NCBI GenBank assembly: GCA_947383005.1
Contig: CANDBT010000003.1
Location: forward strand, 1-64,000
DNA length: 64,000 bases
Direction: 5' to 3'
Origin: an uncultured bacterium
Lineage (GTDB): Bacteria > Bacillota > Clostridia > Lachnospirales > Lachnospiraceae
Both the position numbers and the translations under genes were made by a program. The notes beneath the pieces were generated by a model, which had not been told where the DNA came from, ran no database searches, and saw nothing but the letters and a program-made list of their open reading frames with translations. This document shows positions 43,697 through 53,282 of this stretch, in pieces (the first letter of the stretch is position 1; every line of letters begins with the position of its first letter).

Positions 43697-44461
43697 ATGA
43701 CAAAAATAATTATGTATGGCTGCAACGGAGCAATGGGGAAGGTGATTACCAGCCTGGCGGCTGAGCAGGAAGATGTGGAAATTGTTGCCGGTATTGATTT
43801 ACAGGCCGGGTCAGCCGGCGCTTATCCGGTGTTTTCGTGTCTGGAACAATGTGACAGAGAAGCGGATGTGATTGTGGATTTTTCATCGGCAAAAGCGGCA
43901 GATTCTTTGCTTGATTATTGCGCCAGAGAGAAGATGCCATTGGTGCTTTGCACTACCGGATTATCAAAACAGCAGGAAGAAAAGGTGCAAAGGGCGGCGC
44001 AGATGACAGCCATACTTCGATCAGCCAACATGTCGCTGGGAATCAATACGCTGTTGAAGCTCGTACAGGAAGGAGCCAGGGTATTGGCCGGGGCCGGCTT
44101 TGATGTGGAGATTGTAGAGAAGCATCATAACCAGAAGCTGGATGCTCCCAGCGGGACTGCCCTGGCTTTGGCGGAATCGGTGAATGAGGCTATGGGGCGA
44201 ACCTACCATTACCAATATGACCGTACCGGGAGCCGGGCCAAGCGTGATCCGAAAGAGATAGGAATCCAGTCCGTCCGCGGCGGTTCCATTGTCGGTGAGC
44301 ACGACGTGATTTTTGCCGGAAAAGATGAAGTGGTGACGATCAGCCATACGGCATATTCCAAGGCTATTTTTGCCAAGGGAGCTTTGGAGGCGGCCAGATT
44401 TTTGGCAGGAAAAGAACCGGGACTTTATACTATGGCAGATGTGGTTGCGGCAGAAAAATAA
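43697..44461 (+). CDS. dapB: 4-hydroxy-tetrahydrodipicolinate reductase
   Basis: This 254-residue enzyme reduces the DapA product with NAD(P)H. It shows the dinucleotide loop YGCNGAMGKVI (residues 7-17), a VDFSS strand and the signature EIVEKHHNQKLDAPSGTAL with catalytic His and substrate-binding Lys. It is transcribed with dapA under the lysine riboswitch. GGAGGATAAGG precedes the ATG. Confidence 0.97.
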   Translation: MTKIIMYGCNGAMGKVITSLAAEQEDVEIVAGIDLQAGSAGAYPVFSCLEQCDREADVIVDFSSAKAADSLLDYCAREKMPLVLCTTGLSKQQEEKVQRAAQMTAILRSANMSLGINTLLKLVQEGARVLAGAGFDVEIVEKHHNQKLDAPSGTALALAESVNEAMGRTYHYQYDRTGSRAKRDPKEIGIQSVRGGSIVGEHDVIFAGKDEVVTISHTAYSKAIFAKGALEAARFLAGKEPGLYTMADVVAAEK

Positions 44462-44478
44462 ATTAATGGCAATATTTT

Positions 44479-44521
44479 CCAGGTATAACAGGAATTGGAT
44501 ACTGTTGTACCTGGTTTTTTA
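44479..44521 (+). terminator. Intrinsic terminator after dapB
   Basis: CCAGGTATAACAG (44479-44491) pairs with CTGTTGTACCTGG (44502-44514), followed by a seven-base T-run. Confidence 0.9.
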
Positions 44522-44573
44522 TGATAATGAAAGAATTTATGTGGCATACTAAAGACAAAAGCGAAAGGAGAAT

Positions 44574-45005
44574 ATGATGATGAAGAAGAAAATAAGATTG
44601 TTAGCTGCTGTTTTTCTGGTTTCTTTATCCGTTCTTTGTCTGACGGCTTGCGGAAGCAACAGCAGTAATGACACACAGAGCACTTCCGGCTCTCAAAATC
44701 AGACCAGCGGTTCGGGCAGCGGCAGTACAGGTACAACAAACAGTTCCAACGGGACAGGAAGTGCAGGTATGACAAACGGTTCCAACGGGACGGGAAGTAC
44801 GGGCGCGGCTAACGGTTCCAACGGGACGGGAGGTACGGGCGCGGCTAACGGTTCCAACGGGACAGGAGGTACGGGCGCGGCTAACGGCTCGGGAAGCGCA
44901 GAAGAAAGCACAGGGGTAATTGACGGACTGTTGGATGATGTGGAGCAGGGAGTGGGGGATATGACAGGAAACAGGTCTTCCGGAGCTTCCGGTGAAAATG
45001 AATAA
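44574..45005 (+). CDS. Small repeat-rich lipoprotein
   Basis: This 143-residue protein starts with MMMKKK, a hydrophobic segment and the lipobox LTAC (Cys at about residue 26), so it should be lipid-anchored outside the membrane. The middle is low-complexity Ser/Gly/Thr/Asn, with 36-base repeats coding NGSNGTGGTGAA. The acidic tail includes VIDGLLDDVEQGVGDMTG. Three successive ATGs (44574, 44577, 44580) follow AAAGGAG; any may be used. No function is recognised. Confidence 0.8.
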   Translation: MMMKKKIRLLAAVFLVSLSVLCLTACGSNSSNDTQSTSGSQNQTSGSGSGSTGTTNSSNGTGSAGMTNGSNGTGSTGAANGSNGTGGTGAANGSNGTGGTGAANGSGSAEESTGVIDGLLDDVEQGVGDMTGNRSSGASGENE

Positions 45006-45028
45006 AAAGCTGCATTAAAATAATCAAA

Positions 45029-45071
45029 AAAGGGGCGGTAAAAGCATTGGATATGCAGTTACCGTCCCTTT
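45029..45071 (+). terminator. Intrinsic terminator after lipoprotein gene
   Basis: AAAGGGGCGGTAA (45029-45041) pairs with TTACCGTCCCTTT (45059-45071), with an inner GCAT/ATGC extension and an A-tract in front, so it could work in both directions. Confidence 0.8.
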
Positions 45072-45081
45072 AAATAAAAAG

Positions 45082-45110
45082 TTGACAAGGCGGGGTTAAA
45101 GTGCTATTAT
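45082..45110 (+). promoter_or_regulatory. Sigma-A promoter
   Basis: TTGACA (45082-45087), 17-base spacer, TATTAT (45105-45110). The next gene is either the doubtful 45311 frame or purC; the leader to purC would be near 680 bases. Between 45111 and 45310 nothing else is clear. Confidence 0.75.
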
Positions 45111-45310
45111 TCCTATATCCGGTCCGGTATGGACATTCTTTATGGTTTTCGTTTATTCTATGTTTTATTTGTTACCATTCCAAAACAGTGATATCCTTTA
45201 TTAAAACATAAAATGTGGAGTAATCCTGTATCCTGGGAGTTAGTGCCTTGGCCGCATTATATCTTTGGTTTCGACATCTAACAACGGGTTATGATGACGG
45301 AAAAGGCGTA

Positions 45311-45697
45311 ATGAGAATAAAAAATATGCAGATTTACCGAAAAAATTGCTGGTGGCGAAAGGAACGCGTTAGTCAAAAAGCCAGGCAGGTGAGAAGCCGC
45401 TTTTTTGTGATGCGGCGCTGCTTGGCTGCTATCCTGGTATGGGAAGCGGTTATAGCGATCGGAGGGATATTTCCGATAAAGGATATGGATTTTTGTATCG
45501 TGGAGAAGGAAGAGGATTTTTTCGTAGAGTGGATTGTGCCGGATCAAATAAGCCCTGGAGCCCCGGACGATGTATATGGGATGCACATTTGCCTGGAGGC
45601 GTGGAAAATCGAATTTTACCACAGGACGGAAAATCTATACAGGCAAAATCAGAAACACGATCAACAGCAAAACGGCAAAGAATGTGAAAAACCATGA
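45311..45697 (+). CDS. Possible small membrane protein, unrecognised
   Basis: A 128-residue frame from ATG 45311 (weak AAAAGG site) has a basic N-terminus, one hydrophobic segment (CLAAILVWEAVIAIGGIF, about 37-54) and an outer part rich in Asp/Glu and Tyr. It resembles a single-pass protein, but no family is recognised and other frames are also open nearby, so it may not be a gene. A strong promoter lies 200 bases upstream. Confidence 0.3.
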   Translation: MRIKNMQIYRKNCWWRKERVSQKARQVRSRFFVMRRCLAAILVWEAVIAIGGIFPIKDMDFCIVEKEEDFFVEWIVPDQISPGAPDDVYGMHICLEAWKIEFYHRTENLYRQNQKHDQQQNGKECEKP

Positions 45698-45793
45698 AGA
45701 TTATGTTGCAATTACCAAAGTGGTGTATTATAATTCTTCTGTAATTTTAAACGGCACTTTCACACTATTCAATAAAAAGGACAGGTGAAGAAC

Positions 45794-46504
45794 ATGGAAA
45801 AGAAAGAATTATTGTATGAAGGCAAGGCCAAAAAAGTTTTTACGACGGATGATCCGGGCCTGCTGATTGTATCTTATAAGGATGATGCGACTGCATTTGA
45901 CGGGATGAAAAAAGGAACGATTGTAGGGAAAGGCGCTATTAACAATCGTATGACCAATCATATTTTTAAGCTGCTAGAGGAAAAGGGGGTTCCGACCCAT
46001 CTGGTAGAGGAGCTGAATGACAGGGAAACCGTGGTGAAAAAGGTACAGATTCTTCCGCTGGAAGTGATTATCCGCAATTATTCGGCTGGAAGTTTTGCGA
46101 AAAAGATGGGAATGGATGAGGGGATTAAGCTGTCCCGTCCGACTTTGGAGTTCAGCTATAAAAATGATGATCTGCATGATCCTTTTATCAACAGCTATTA
46201 TGCTTTGGCGCTGAATCTTGCTACTCAGGAGGAGATTGATACCGTTACGCGTTATGCGTTTATCGTCAATGATGTGATGCGGGAGTATTTTTCCACTTTG
46301 GGCATTGAACTGATCGATTTTAAAATTGAGTTTGGACGGCTGGGAGACGGCACGGTGATTTTGGCTGATGAGGTTTCTCCTGATACCTGCCGTTTATGGG
46401 ATAAAGAAACCCATGAAAAGCTGGATAAGGATCGTTTCCGCCGGGATCTGGGAAATGTAGAAGATGCTTACAATGAAGTGTTCCGTCGTTTGGGGATCCA
46501 GTAG
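45794..46504 (+). CDS. purC: Phosphoribosylaminoimidazole-succinocarboxamide synthase
   Basis: This 236-residue SAICAR synthetase joins CAIR and aspartate in purine synthesis. Motifs are LLYEGKAKKVF at the N-terminus, NRMTNHIFKLLEE, EVIIRNYSAGSFAKKMG and the signature LIDFKIEFGRL with LADEVSPDTCRLWD. Start 45794 is chosen over GTG 45785 by spacing. It heads a purC-purF-purB-purA cluster on one strand. Confidence 0.96.
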   Translation: MEKKELLYEGKAKKVFTTDDPGLLIVSYKDDATAFDGMKKGTIVGKGAINNRMTNHIFKLLEEKGVPTHLVEELNDRETVVKKVQILPLEVIIRNYSAGSFAKKMGMDEGIKLSRPTLEFSYKNDDLHDPFINSYYALALNLATQEEIDTVTRYAFIVNDVMREYFSTLGIELIDFKIEFGRLGDGTVILADEVSPDTCRLWDKETHEKLDKDRFRRDLGNVEDAYNEVFRRLGIQ

Positions 46505-46620
46505 TTTGACGGCCAAACCGGGAAAACCTGTGCAAGCGCCAAAGGCGCAGAGCAATCGATTTTCGCGGGTTGGCTGGTGCAACTCGGAAGTTGCATGAAT
46601 GTTCAGTAAGGAGAGCGGCA

Positions 46621-48060
46621 ATGAGCGAAGAAAGAGGGCCGATGTCGGATAAGCCCGGTGAGGAATGCGGAGTTTTTGGTATCTATGATTTGGATGGGAA
46701 TTCGGTAGCCAGCGAGATTTATTATGGTTTATTTGCCCTGCAGCACAGGGGACAGGAAAGCTGCGGCATTGCTGTCAGCGATACTAACGGCCCCAAGGGA
46801 AAAGTAAATGTCTACAAGGGTATGGGGCTTTGCCACGAGGTATTTACCCCAGAGATTTTAGCGGGGCTTCACGGGGATATCGGCGTGGGGCATGTCCGCT
46901 ACTCTACCGCCGGGAGCAGTACATGGGAGAATGCCCAGCCGTTGGTGCTGAATTATGTAAAAGGCGCATTGGCGTTGGCTCATAACGGAAATTTGGTCAA
47001 TGCGCCTCAACTGCGCCGGGATTTGGAATATAGCGGCGCTATTTTTCAGACAACCATAGATTCGGAAGTGATTGCTTACCATATTGCCAGGGAAAGAGTC
47101 CATACACCTGATGTGGAAAGCGCAGTAGCGGGCGCGATGAAAAAGCTTAAAGGGGCGTATTCTTTGGTGATTGCCAGCCCCAGAAAGCTGATTGGGGCCA
47201 GAGATCCTTTCGGGTTCAGGCCTTTATGCATCGGAAGGAAGGATAATGCTTATATTCTGGTATCGGAAAGCTGTGCTTTGGATACTATAGGCGCAGAGTT
47301 CGTCCGGGATGTGGAACCAGGAGAGATTGTCGCGATTACCCGCAAGGGGATTCGTTCCGACAAAAGCATGTGCTTTGCCGATTCCGGCAGGCAGGCCAGA
47401 TGTGTGTTTGAGTATATTTATTTTTCCCGGCCGGACAGCGTGTTTGACGGGGTGAGTGTATACCGTTCCCGCATTTATGCCGGCCGTTGTCTGGCGAAAG
47501 ACTCGCCGGTGGAAGCGGATATGGTGGTAGGGGTGCCGGAGTCTGGCAACGCTGCCGCATTGGGATACTCGATGGAATCCGGTATTCCCTACGGAACGGC
47601 TTTTGTGAAGAATTCTTATGTGGGCAGGACGTTTATAAAACCGGGGCAGAGCAGTCGGGTTTCGGCTGTGCGGGTGAAACAAAATGCTTTGCGGGAGGCT
47701 GTGGCAGGCAAGAGGATTATTATGATTGACGATTCTATTGTCCGGGGAACGACCAGCCACCAGACTGTGCGGATGTTGCGGGAGGCCGGGGCGAAGGAAG
47801 TGCATCTCAGGGTCAGCGCGCCGCCTTTTCTCCATCCGTGTTATTTCGGGACGGATATTCCGTCAGAGGAACAGTTGATTGCCCATGGAAAGACAGTGGA
47901 GGAAGTGTGTACTCTTTTAGGCGCGGATTCTTTGGCCTATTTGCGCATAGAGCGTCTGGCCGAGCTGGCAGAGGGAAGGCCCATTTGTACTGCGTGTTTC
48001 AGCGGGCAATATCCCGTTGCCCCTCCGGAGGAAGATATTCGGGGGGAGAGGGAAGAGTAA
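46621..48060 (+). CDS. purF: Amidophosphoribosyltransferase
   Basis: This 479-residue enzyme commits PRPP to purine synthesis. A short propeptide ends at PGEE before the N-terminal nucleophile Cys of CGVFGIYD (glutamine amidotransferase class II). The PRPP loop IIMIDDSIVRGTTSHQ is present. Cys residues in RQARCVFEY, PFLHPCYFG and PICTACFSG match the 4Fe-4S cluster ligands of the B. subtilis type. AAGGAGAG precedes ATG 46621. The 117-base gap after purC contains small hairpins. Confidence 0.96.
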   Translation: MSEERGPMSDKPGEECGVFGIYDLDGNSVASEIYYGLFALQHRGQESCGIAVSDTNGPKGKVNVYKGMGLCHEVFTPEILAGLHGDIGVGHVRYSTAGSSTWENAQPLVLNYVKGALALAHNGNLVNAPQLRRDLEYSGAIFQTTIDSEVIAYHIARERVHTPDVESAVAGAMKKLKGAYSLVIASPRKLIGARDPFGFRPLCIGRKDNAYILVSESCALDTIGAEFVRDVEPGEIVAITRKGIRSDKSMCFADSGRQARCVFEYIYFSRPDSVFDGVSVYRSRIYAGRCLAKDSPVEADMVVGVPESGNAAALGYSMESGIPYGTAFVKNSYVGRTFIKPGQSSRVSAVRVKQNALREAVAGKRIIMIDDSIVRGTTSHQTVRMLREAGAKEVHLRVSAPPFLHPCYFGTDIPSEEQLIAHGKTVEEVCTLLGADSLAYLRIERLAELAEGRPICTACFSGQYPVAPPEEDIRGEREE

Positions 48061-48160
48061 CCGCCGTAGTTTTTGGAAGTACATAGTATTCCCGGAAAAT
48101 CAGCGAACAGGCAGGGGCGGGAAAATTTCGGGAGTATGCCATATCCAAGGGAGGTGCAAA

Positions 48161-49591
48161 ATGTACGATAGATATCAAAGCCCGTTGTCAGAGCGGTATG
48201 CCAGCAGAGAGATGCAGTATATTTTTTCGCCGGACAAAAAGTTTAAAACCTGGCGGAAATTGTGGATTGCCCTGGCAGAGACGGAAAAGGAGCTGGGACT
48301 TCCTGTTACCCAGGAACAGATTGATGAATTAAAGGCTCATGAAGAGGATATCAATTATGAAGTGGCTAAGGAACGGGAAAAGCTGGTTCGCCATGATGTG
48401 ATGTCTCATGTCTATGCCTATGGCCAACAGTGTCCCAAAGCAAGAGGGATTATCCATCTGGGAGCAACATCCTGCTATGTGGGGGACAATACCGATATCA
48501 TTCTGATGACGGAAGCGTTAAACCTGGTTCGAAGGAAGCTGCTCAATGTTATTGCCTGTCTGGCAAAGTTTGCGGAAGAATATAAAGAGCTGCCGACACT
48601 GGCTTTTACCCATTTTCAGCCTGCCCAGCCAACCACGGTGGGAAAACGGGCGACATTGTGGATGCAGGAACTTTGCCTGGATTTGGAAGACCTGGAACAT
48701 GTGCTTGGTTCGATGAAGCTTTTGGGTTCCAAAGGGACTACGGGGACGCAGGCCAGCTTTTTGGAGCTGTTTGAGGGAGATCATGAAAAGTGCCGCCAGG
48801 CAGACCGGATGATTGCGGAAAAAATGGGCTTTTCGGATTGTTATCCGGTATCCGGACAGACCTATTCGCGCAAGATAGATACCCGGGTGGTCAATGTACT
48901 TGCGGGCATAGCCCAGAGTGCCCATAAGTTTTCTAATGACATACGGCTTTTGCAGCACTTGAAAGAAGTGGAAGAGCCTTTTGAAAAAAACCAGATTGGT
49001 TCTTCTGCCATGGCATATAAGAGAAATCCCATGCGGAGCGAACGGATTGCTTCTCTTTCCAATTATGTGATGAGCGATGTGATCAACCCTATGATGGTAG
49101 CTTCGACCCAATGGTTCGAGCGTACCCTGGACGATTCGGCCAACAAGCGGTTGAGCATTCCCGAAGGATTTTTGGCTGTGGACGGGATTTTGGACTTGTA
49201 TTTGAATGTGGTGGATGGTCTGGTGGTTTACCCGAAAGTGATCGAGAAACATTTTCTGGCAGAGCTGCCTTTTATGGCGACGGAAAATATTATGATGGAT
49301 GCGGTTAAGGCGGGCGGGGATCGCCAGGAACTTCATGAGCGAATCAGGCAATTATCTATGGAGGCCGGAAAGAACGTTAAAGAAAAGGGGTTGGATAACA
49401 ACCTTTTGGAGCTGATTGCCGCAGATCCGGCTTTCGGGCTTTCTTTGGAAGAACTTCGTGCTTGCATGGAGCCGTCGCGCTATGTGGGGAGGGCGCCTCA
49501 GCAGGTGGAAGAATTTTTAAGCCAGGTAATCGATCCCGTCCTGGAAGAGAACAAAGAGCTGTTGGGTATGACGGCGGAAATTAACGTATAA
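48161..49591 (+). CDS. purB: Adenylosuccinate lyase
   Basis: This 476-residue member of the fumarase/aspartase superfamily cleaves SAICAR and adenylosuccinate. The signature SSAMAYKRNPMRSE, the HLGATSCYVGDNTD segment and THFQPAQPTTVGKR are intact. Its length and N-terminus (MYDRYQSPLSERYAS) match the longer, eukaryote-like PurB group found in many clostridia. AAGGGAGG precedes the ATG; longer frames upstream overlap purF and lack sites. Confidence 0.96.
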   Translation: MYDRYQSPLSERYASREMQYIFSPDKKFKTWRKLWIALAETEKELGLPVTQEQIDELKAHEEDINYEVAKEREKLVRHDVMSHVYAYGQQCPKARGIIHLGATSCYVGDNTDIILMTEALNLVRRKLLNVIACLAKFAEEYKELPTLAFTHFQPAQPTTVGKRATLWMQELCLDLEDLEHVLGSMKLLGSKGTTGTQASFLELFEGDHEKCRQADRMIAEKMGFSDCYPVSGQTYSRKIDTRVVNVLAGIAQSAHKFSNDIRLLQHLKEVEEPFEKNQIGSSAMAYKRNPMRSERIASLSNYVMSDVINPMMVASTQWFERTLDDSANKRLSIPEGFLAVDGILDLYLNVVDGLVVYPKVIEKHFLAELPFMATENIMMDAVKAGGDRQELHERIRQLSMEAGKNVKEKGLDNNLLELIAADPAFGLSLEELRACMEPSRYVGRAPQQVEEFLSQVIDPVLEENKELLGMTAEINV

Positions 49592-49613
49592 AAATGAATG
49601 ATTATTACGGTGA

Positions 49614-50933
<1,320 letters not shown>

Positions 50934-50963
50934 AAAATTACCGGAAATATAACTCTATAGCCT

Positions 50964-50990
50964 TATTTTTCCAACAGGGAAAGCCGATAT
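50964..50990 (+). promoter_or_regulatory. Sigma-28 (SigD/FliA) type promoter
   Basis: GCCGATAT (50983-50990) is a consensus-type sigma-28 -10 box. The -35 region about 15 bases upstream (TTAT near 50964) is a poor match to TAAA. It precedes the FliD-like gene, which fits late flagellar expression. Confidence 0.6.
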
Positions 50991-51145
50991 ATATAATGTA
51001 TTCCAGAATCTGTCCGCAGGCGGTTTTCCCAGGGAAGGGGCCGGCCCGTTTTGACGGAGGCAGGGATTCCTTATATTCGAATGCGGGAAACGCTTTGCCG
51101 GCGGATCTGCATGAGAAGGTATATATATACCGGAAAGGAGATATT

Positions 51146-52003
51146 ATGGCAATCAGCGGAGTATCAAATCATAGTTACAATTACTATGACTATAGTAAGC
51201 TTGACAGTACCAGTTGGGAACAAAACGCCAAGGATCAGGCAGATAAGATTACCAGCTCGGTTACAGGTACATCCAGTACGAAATCAACGACAGCCAGCAG
51301 CGCATCAGGTTTTTTGATGGGGTATCAGACCAGGCTTGAGGATGTGGAAAGTTCCGCGGCTAAACTGCAGATGTTTGCCAAGGACAACGTATTTCAGAAG
51401 TATGATGAAGCTCTCAGAAATGCAGCGGCAGCTCCGGACGACAAGGCAGCGGCGGATAAGGTAGATAAGGCCGTGGATGATATTGTAGCCGCAGCTAAGG
51501 ATTTTACCAGCAAAATCAACAGCACACTCTCTTATCTGAAAAACAACACTGGCTTGGGTTCGGGAGTATCGGCCCAGTTGGATACGTTCAAAAGGAGCCT
51601 TCCTACAGATAAGACACTGAAAGCTTTGGGTATGGGCTATGACACAAACGGTAATCTGACTTTCGATGAAGATGCCCTTCGCGAAGCGATCGAGAACGAT
51701 CCGGATGAGGTGAAAGAGCTTTTGGGCGGCCAGTTTGGCTTGGCTGAGCGGGTTGGTTCCAAAGCTACGAAAATTTTGGATTCTTCTGTGAATTCCATTA
51801 TGGGAGGGACTTCCTCCAGCAGCAATACAAGTAGTACGGATAAGACCAATACTACCGGTTCGACGAACAGTACCAGTACTGGTACCAGCAGCAAGTCTTC
51901 AAGTACATCCGATTCCTTTAAACAGTTTGCCAGCTTTGCCAGGAGCGGTGCATACAATCTCAGCAATTATTATGCAGTATCGATGTTAAATATTTTGGTT
52001 TAA
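51146..52003 (+). CDS. FliD-like flagellar hook-associated protein, short
   Basis: This 285-residue protein has a middle region like the C-terminal part of FliD caps: LGMGYDTNGNLTFDEDALRE followed by AIENDPDEVKELLGGQFGLA. Helical segments (about 55-140) and a Ser/Thr-rich stretch (about 222-258) surround it. It is much shorter than a normal FliD (over 450) and lacks a recognisable FliD N-terminal domain, so it may be a specialised or truncated relative. AAAGGAG precedes ATG 51146. The sigma-28-like promoter and the flagellar operon downstream support a flagellar role. Confidence 0.7.
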   Translation: MAISGVSNHSYNYYDYSKLDSTSWEQNAKDQADKITSSVTGTSSTKSTTASSASGFLMGYQTRLEDVESSAAKLQMFAKDNVFQKYDEALRNAAAAPDDKAAADKVDKAVDDIVAAAKDFTSKINSTLSYLKNNTGLGSGVSAQLDTFKRSLPTDKTLKALGMGYDTNGNLTFDEDALREAIENDPDEVKELLGGQFGLAERVGSKATKILDSSVNSIMGGTSSSSNTSSTDKTNTTGSTNSTSTGTSSKSSSTSDSFKQFASFARSGAYNLSNYYAVSMLNILV

Positions 52004-52014
52004 GGGAAAATGAT

Positions 52015-52053
52015 ACGCAGGAAATCCGCAGGGCGGTTTTCCTGCGTGTTTTT
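52015..52053 (+). terminator. Intrinsic terminator after FliD-like gene
   Basis: ACGCAGGAAA (52015-52024) pairs with TTTTCCTGCGT (52037-52047), followed by GTTTTTAT. Confidence 0.88.
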
Positions 52054-52055
52054 AT

Positions 52056-52141
52056 GCACACGGGCACCCAAAGGAAGATGTCAGCTAAAGCTGACGGGTG
52101 CCCGGCGCGGCGGGTAGTGGGAAAATCTTCCCTACTCGATT
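52056..52141 (+). repeat. Family 1 structured repeat, array copy 1
   Basis: Outer stem GGGCACCC (52062-52069) pairs with GGGTGCCC (52096-52103). Inside are AAAGGAAGATG and the inner stem GTCAGC-TAAA-GCTGAC. Both stems differ from those at 8678-8766 yet pair fully. A GGGAAAATCTTCCC-type hairpin and GATTGCAC end the unit. Confidence 0.88.
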
Positions 52142-52219
52142 GCACAGGCCCGCACTGAGGAATATGCCGCTAAATCGGCGCGCGGCGAGTAAGGGAAGAT
52201 GGCTTTTCCCTACCCGATT
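52142..52219 (+). repeat. Family 1 structured repeat, array copy 2 (deleted)
   Basis: GGCCCGCA, GAGGAATATG and an inner GCCG-CTAAAT-CGGC hairpin are present, but most of the 3' outer arm is missing, so the outer stem is damaged. The following GTAAGGGAA hairpin and GATTGCAC end are kept. Confidence 0.8.
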
Positions 52220-52304
52220 GCACGGGTCCGCGTATGGAAGTTTGCTGCTGACGCAGCACGCGGGCCGAGCGGCGTGCGGGGGAGGAGCTTTCCCTGCTCG
52301 GTTG
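52220..52304 (+). repeat. Family 1 structured repeat, array copy 3
   Basis: GGTCCGCG (52225-52232) pairs with CGCGGGCC (52259-52266), the inner stem TGCTGC-TGAC-GCAGCA (52243-52258) is intact, and a GGGGGAGGAGCTTTCCCTGC-type hairpin follows. The conserved strand reads TATGGAAGTT. Confidence 0.85.
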
Positions 52305-52340
52305 CGAAGCCCCTTGCAGGGGAAGTGTGCCGCAGCCGTC
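52305..52340 (+). repeat. Truncated family 1 remnant
   Basis: GAAGCCCCTTGCAGGGGAAG followed by TGTGCCGC resembles the first half of a family 1 unit and then stops. From 52340 to 52578 the sequence is AT-rich and shows no other feature. Confidence 0.45.
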
Positions 52341-52578
52341 TTTTTTTGTGGCTTTAGCCAGTTTGTTATACAAACCCATTCATTTGCACATAAGATGGAT
52401 ATGCAAATATCAAGTAGTCTTTATCTTACCCAAAATAAAAAATATTATATAAACAACACAAAAAAAGTTTGCGGATATTACATATTTTTAGGTTGCTGGG
52501 GAAGAGGGCTGCCTTTGCGGCCGCGTTCCGGTACGAAGTTAAAACAAAGTTAAAAAGTAAAAGGAAAAAAGAAAACGG

Positions 52579-52607
52579 TTGACATAGATTAAATATTAAG
52601 GCATAAT
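52579..52607 (+). promoter_or_regulatory. Promoter of the flagellar operon
   Basis: TTGACA (52579-52584), 17-base spacer, CATAAT (52602-52607). It would give a leader of about 210 bases before flgB with two stem-loops: GGAGTA/TACTCC near 52637-52664, and GCCGTT/AACGGC near 52703-52732. No c-di-GMP riboswitch core was recognised in it. Confidence 0.75.
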
Positions 52608-52822
52608 ATACAGGTAAGCTTGGGTTGATTAAGGATGGAGTATTGGCCGATGGCGATTACTCCAATTTAGCGTGTGTACCTTTTATTGAAACCGCGCAGA
52701 TGCCGTTGTGCTCATAGGTTTTGTGAACGGCAATTTCCTGTTGATTTGGCAGTAACTTACTATTGATAATAGTTGTATTTTATTGGAAAATAGTTGTAAT
52801 AGGCAAATAGGGAGGAGAAAAA

Positions 52823-53215
52823 ATGTCAGGGATTTATGGCAATGGTATTGCATTAACGGAAAAAGTTTTGGATTTTCTATGGGGCAGGCAGACGGTGGCT
52901 CTGAACAATGTTGCCAATGTGGATACCCCCGGATTTAAATCACAATACATAACCTTTGAAGAAGAACTGGACCGAAGGCTGACAGTCGCCAACAAAGCGA
53001 AGAAGGCGCCTAAGCGCGCGGTTGCCGATGCGATTAACTCTTCCCAGTCATGGCTGAATACTACATGGAATGAATCCAGCAGGCTTGACGGAAACAACGT
53101 GGATATGGATCAGGAACAGGTGGAGATTGTGCGGACGGCATATGAGTATCAGTACATGTTAAATTCTATTAATAATGACATTACCCGATTGAAAAACGCC
53201 GCGAAAACCTTTTGA
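52823..53215 (+). CDS. flgB: Flagellar basal-body rod protein FlgB
   Basis: This 130-residue proximal rod protein has the N-terminal rod/hook motif WGRQTVALNNVANVDTPGFK and the amphipathic C-terminal helix typical of axial proteins. Length matches FlgB. GGGAGGAG precedes the ATG. It opens the operon. FlgC, which normally follows, is absent; fliE comes 67 bases later. Confidence 0.95.
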   Translation: MSGIYGNGIALTEKVLDFLWGRQTVALNNVANVDTPGFKSQYITFEEELDRRLTVANKAKKAPKRAVADAINSSQSWLNTTWNESSRLDGNNVDMDQEQVEIVRTAYEYQYMLNSINNDITRLKNAAKTF

Positions 53216-53282
53216 TTTTTGTATTGCCTGAAGCAGGCACAAGTATACACGACTGTGATAAAAATGGGAGAAGGAGGTAATT

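Noticed and set aside
52098-52553. Open frame of 151 codons across the repeats before flgB
   Set aside because: It is made of family 1 repeat sequence and AT-rich spacer, with no ribosome site or recognisable protein.
52641-52660. Sigma-28 promoter in the flgB leader (GCCGATGG)
   Set aside because: Only partial -10 match and no -35 box at the needed distance; a sigma-A-type promoter lies upstream.
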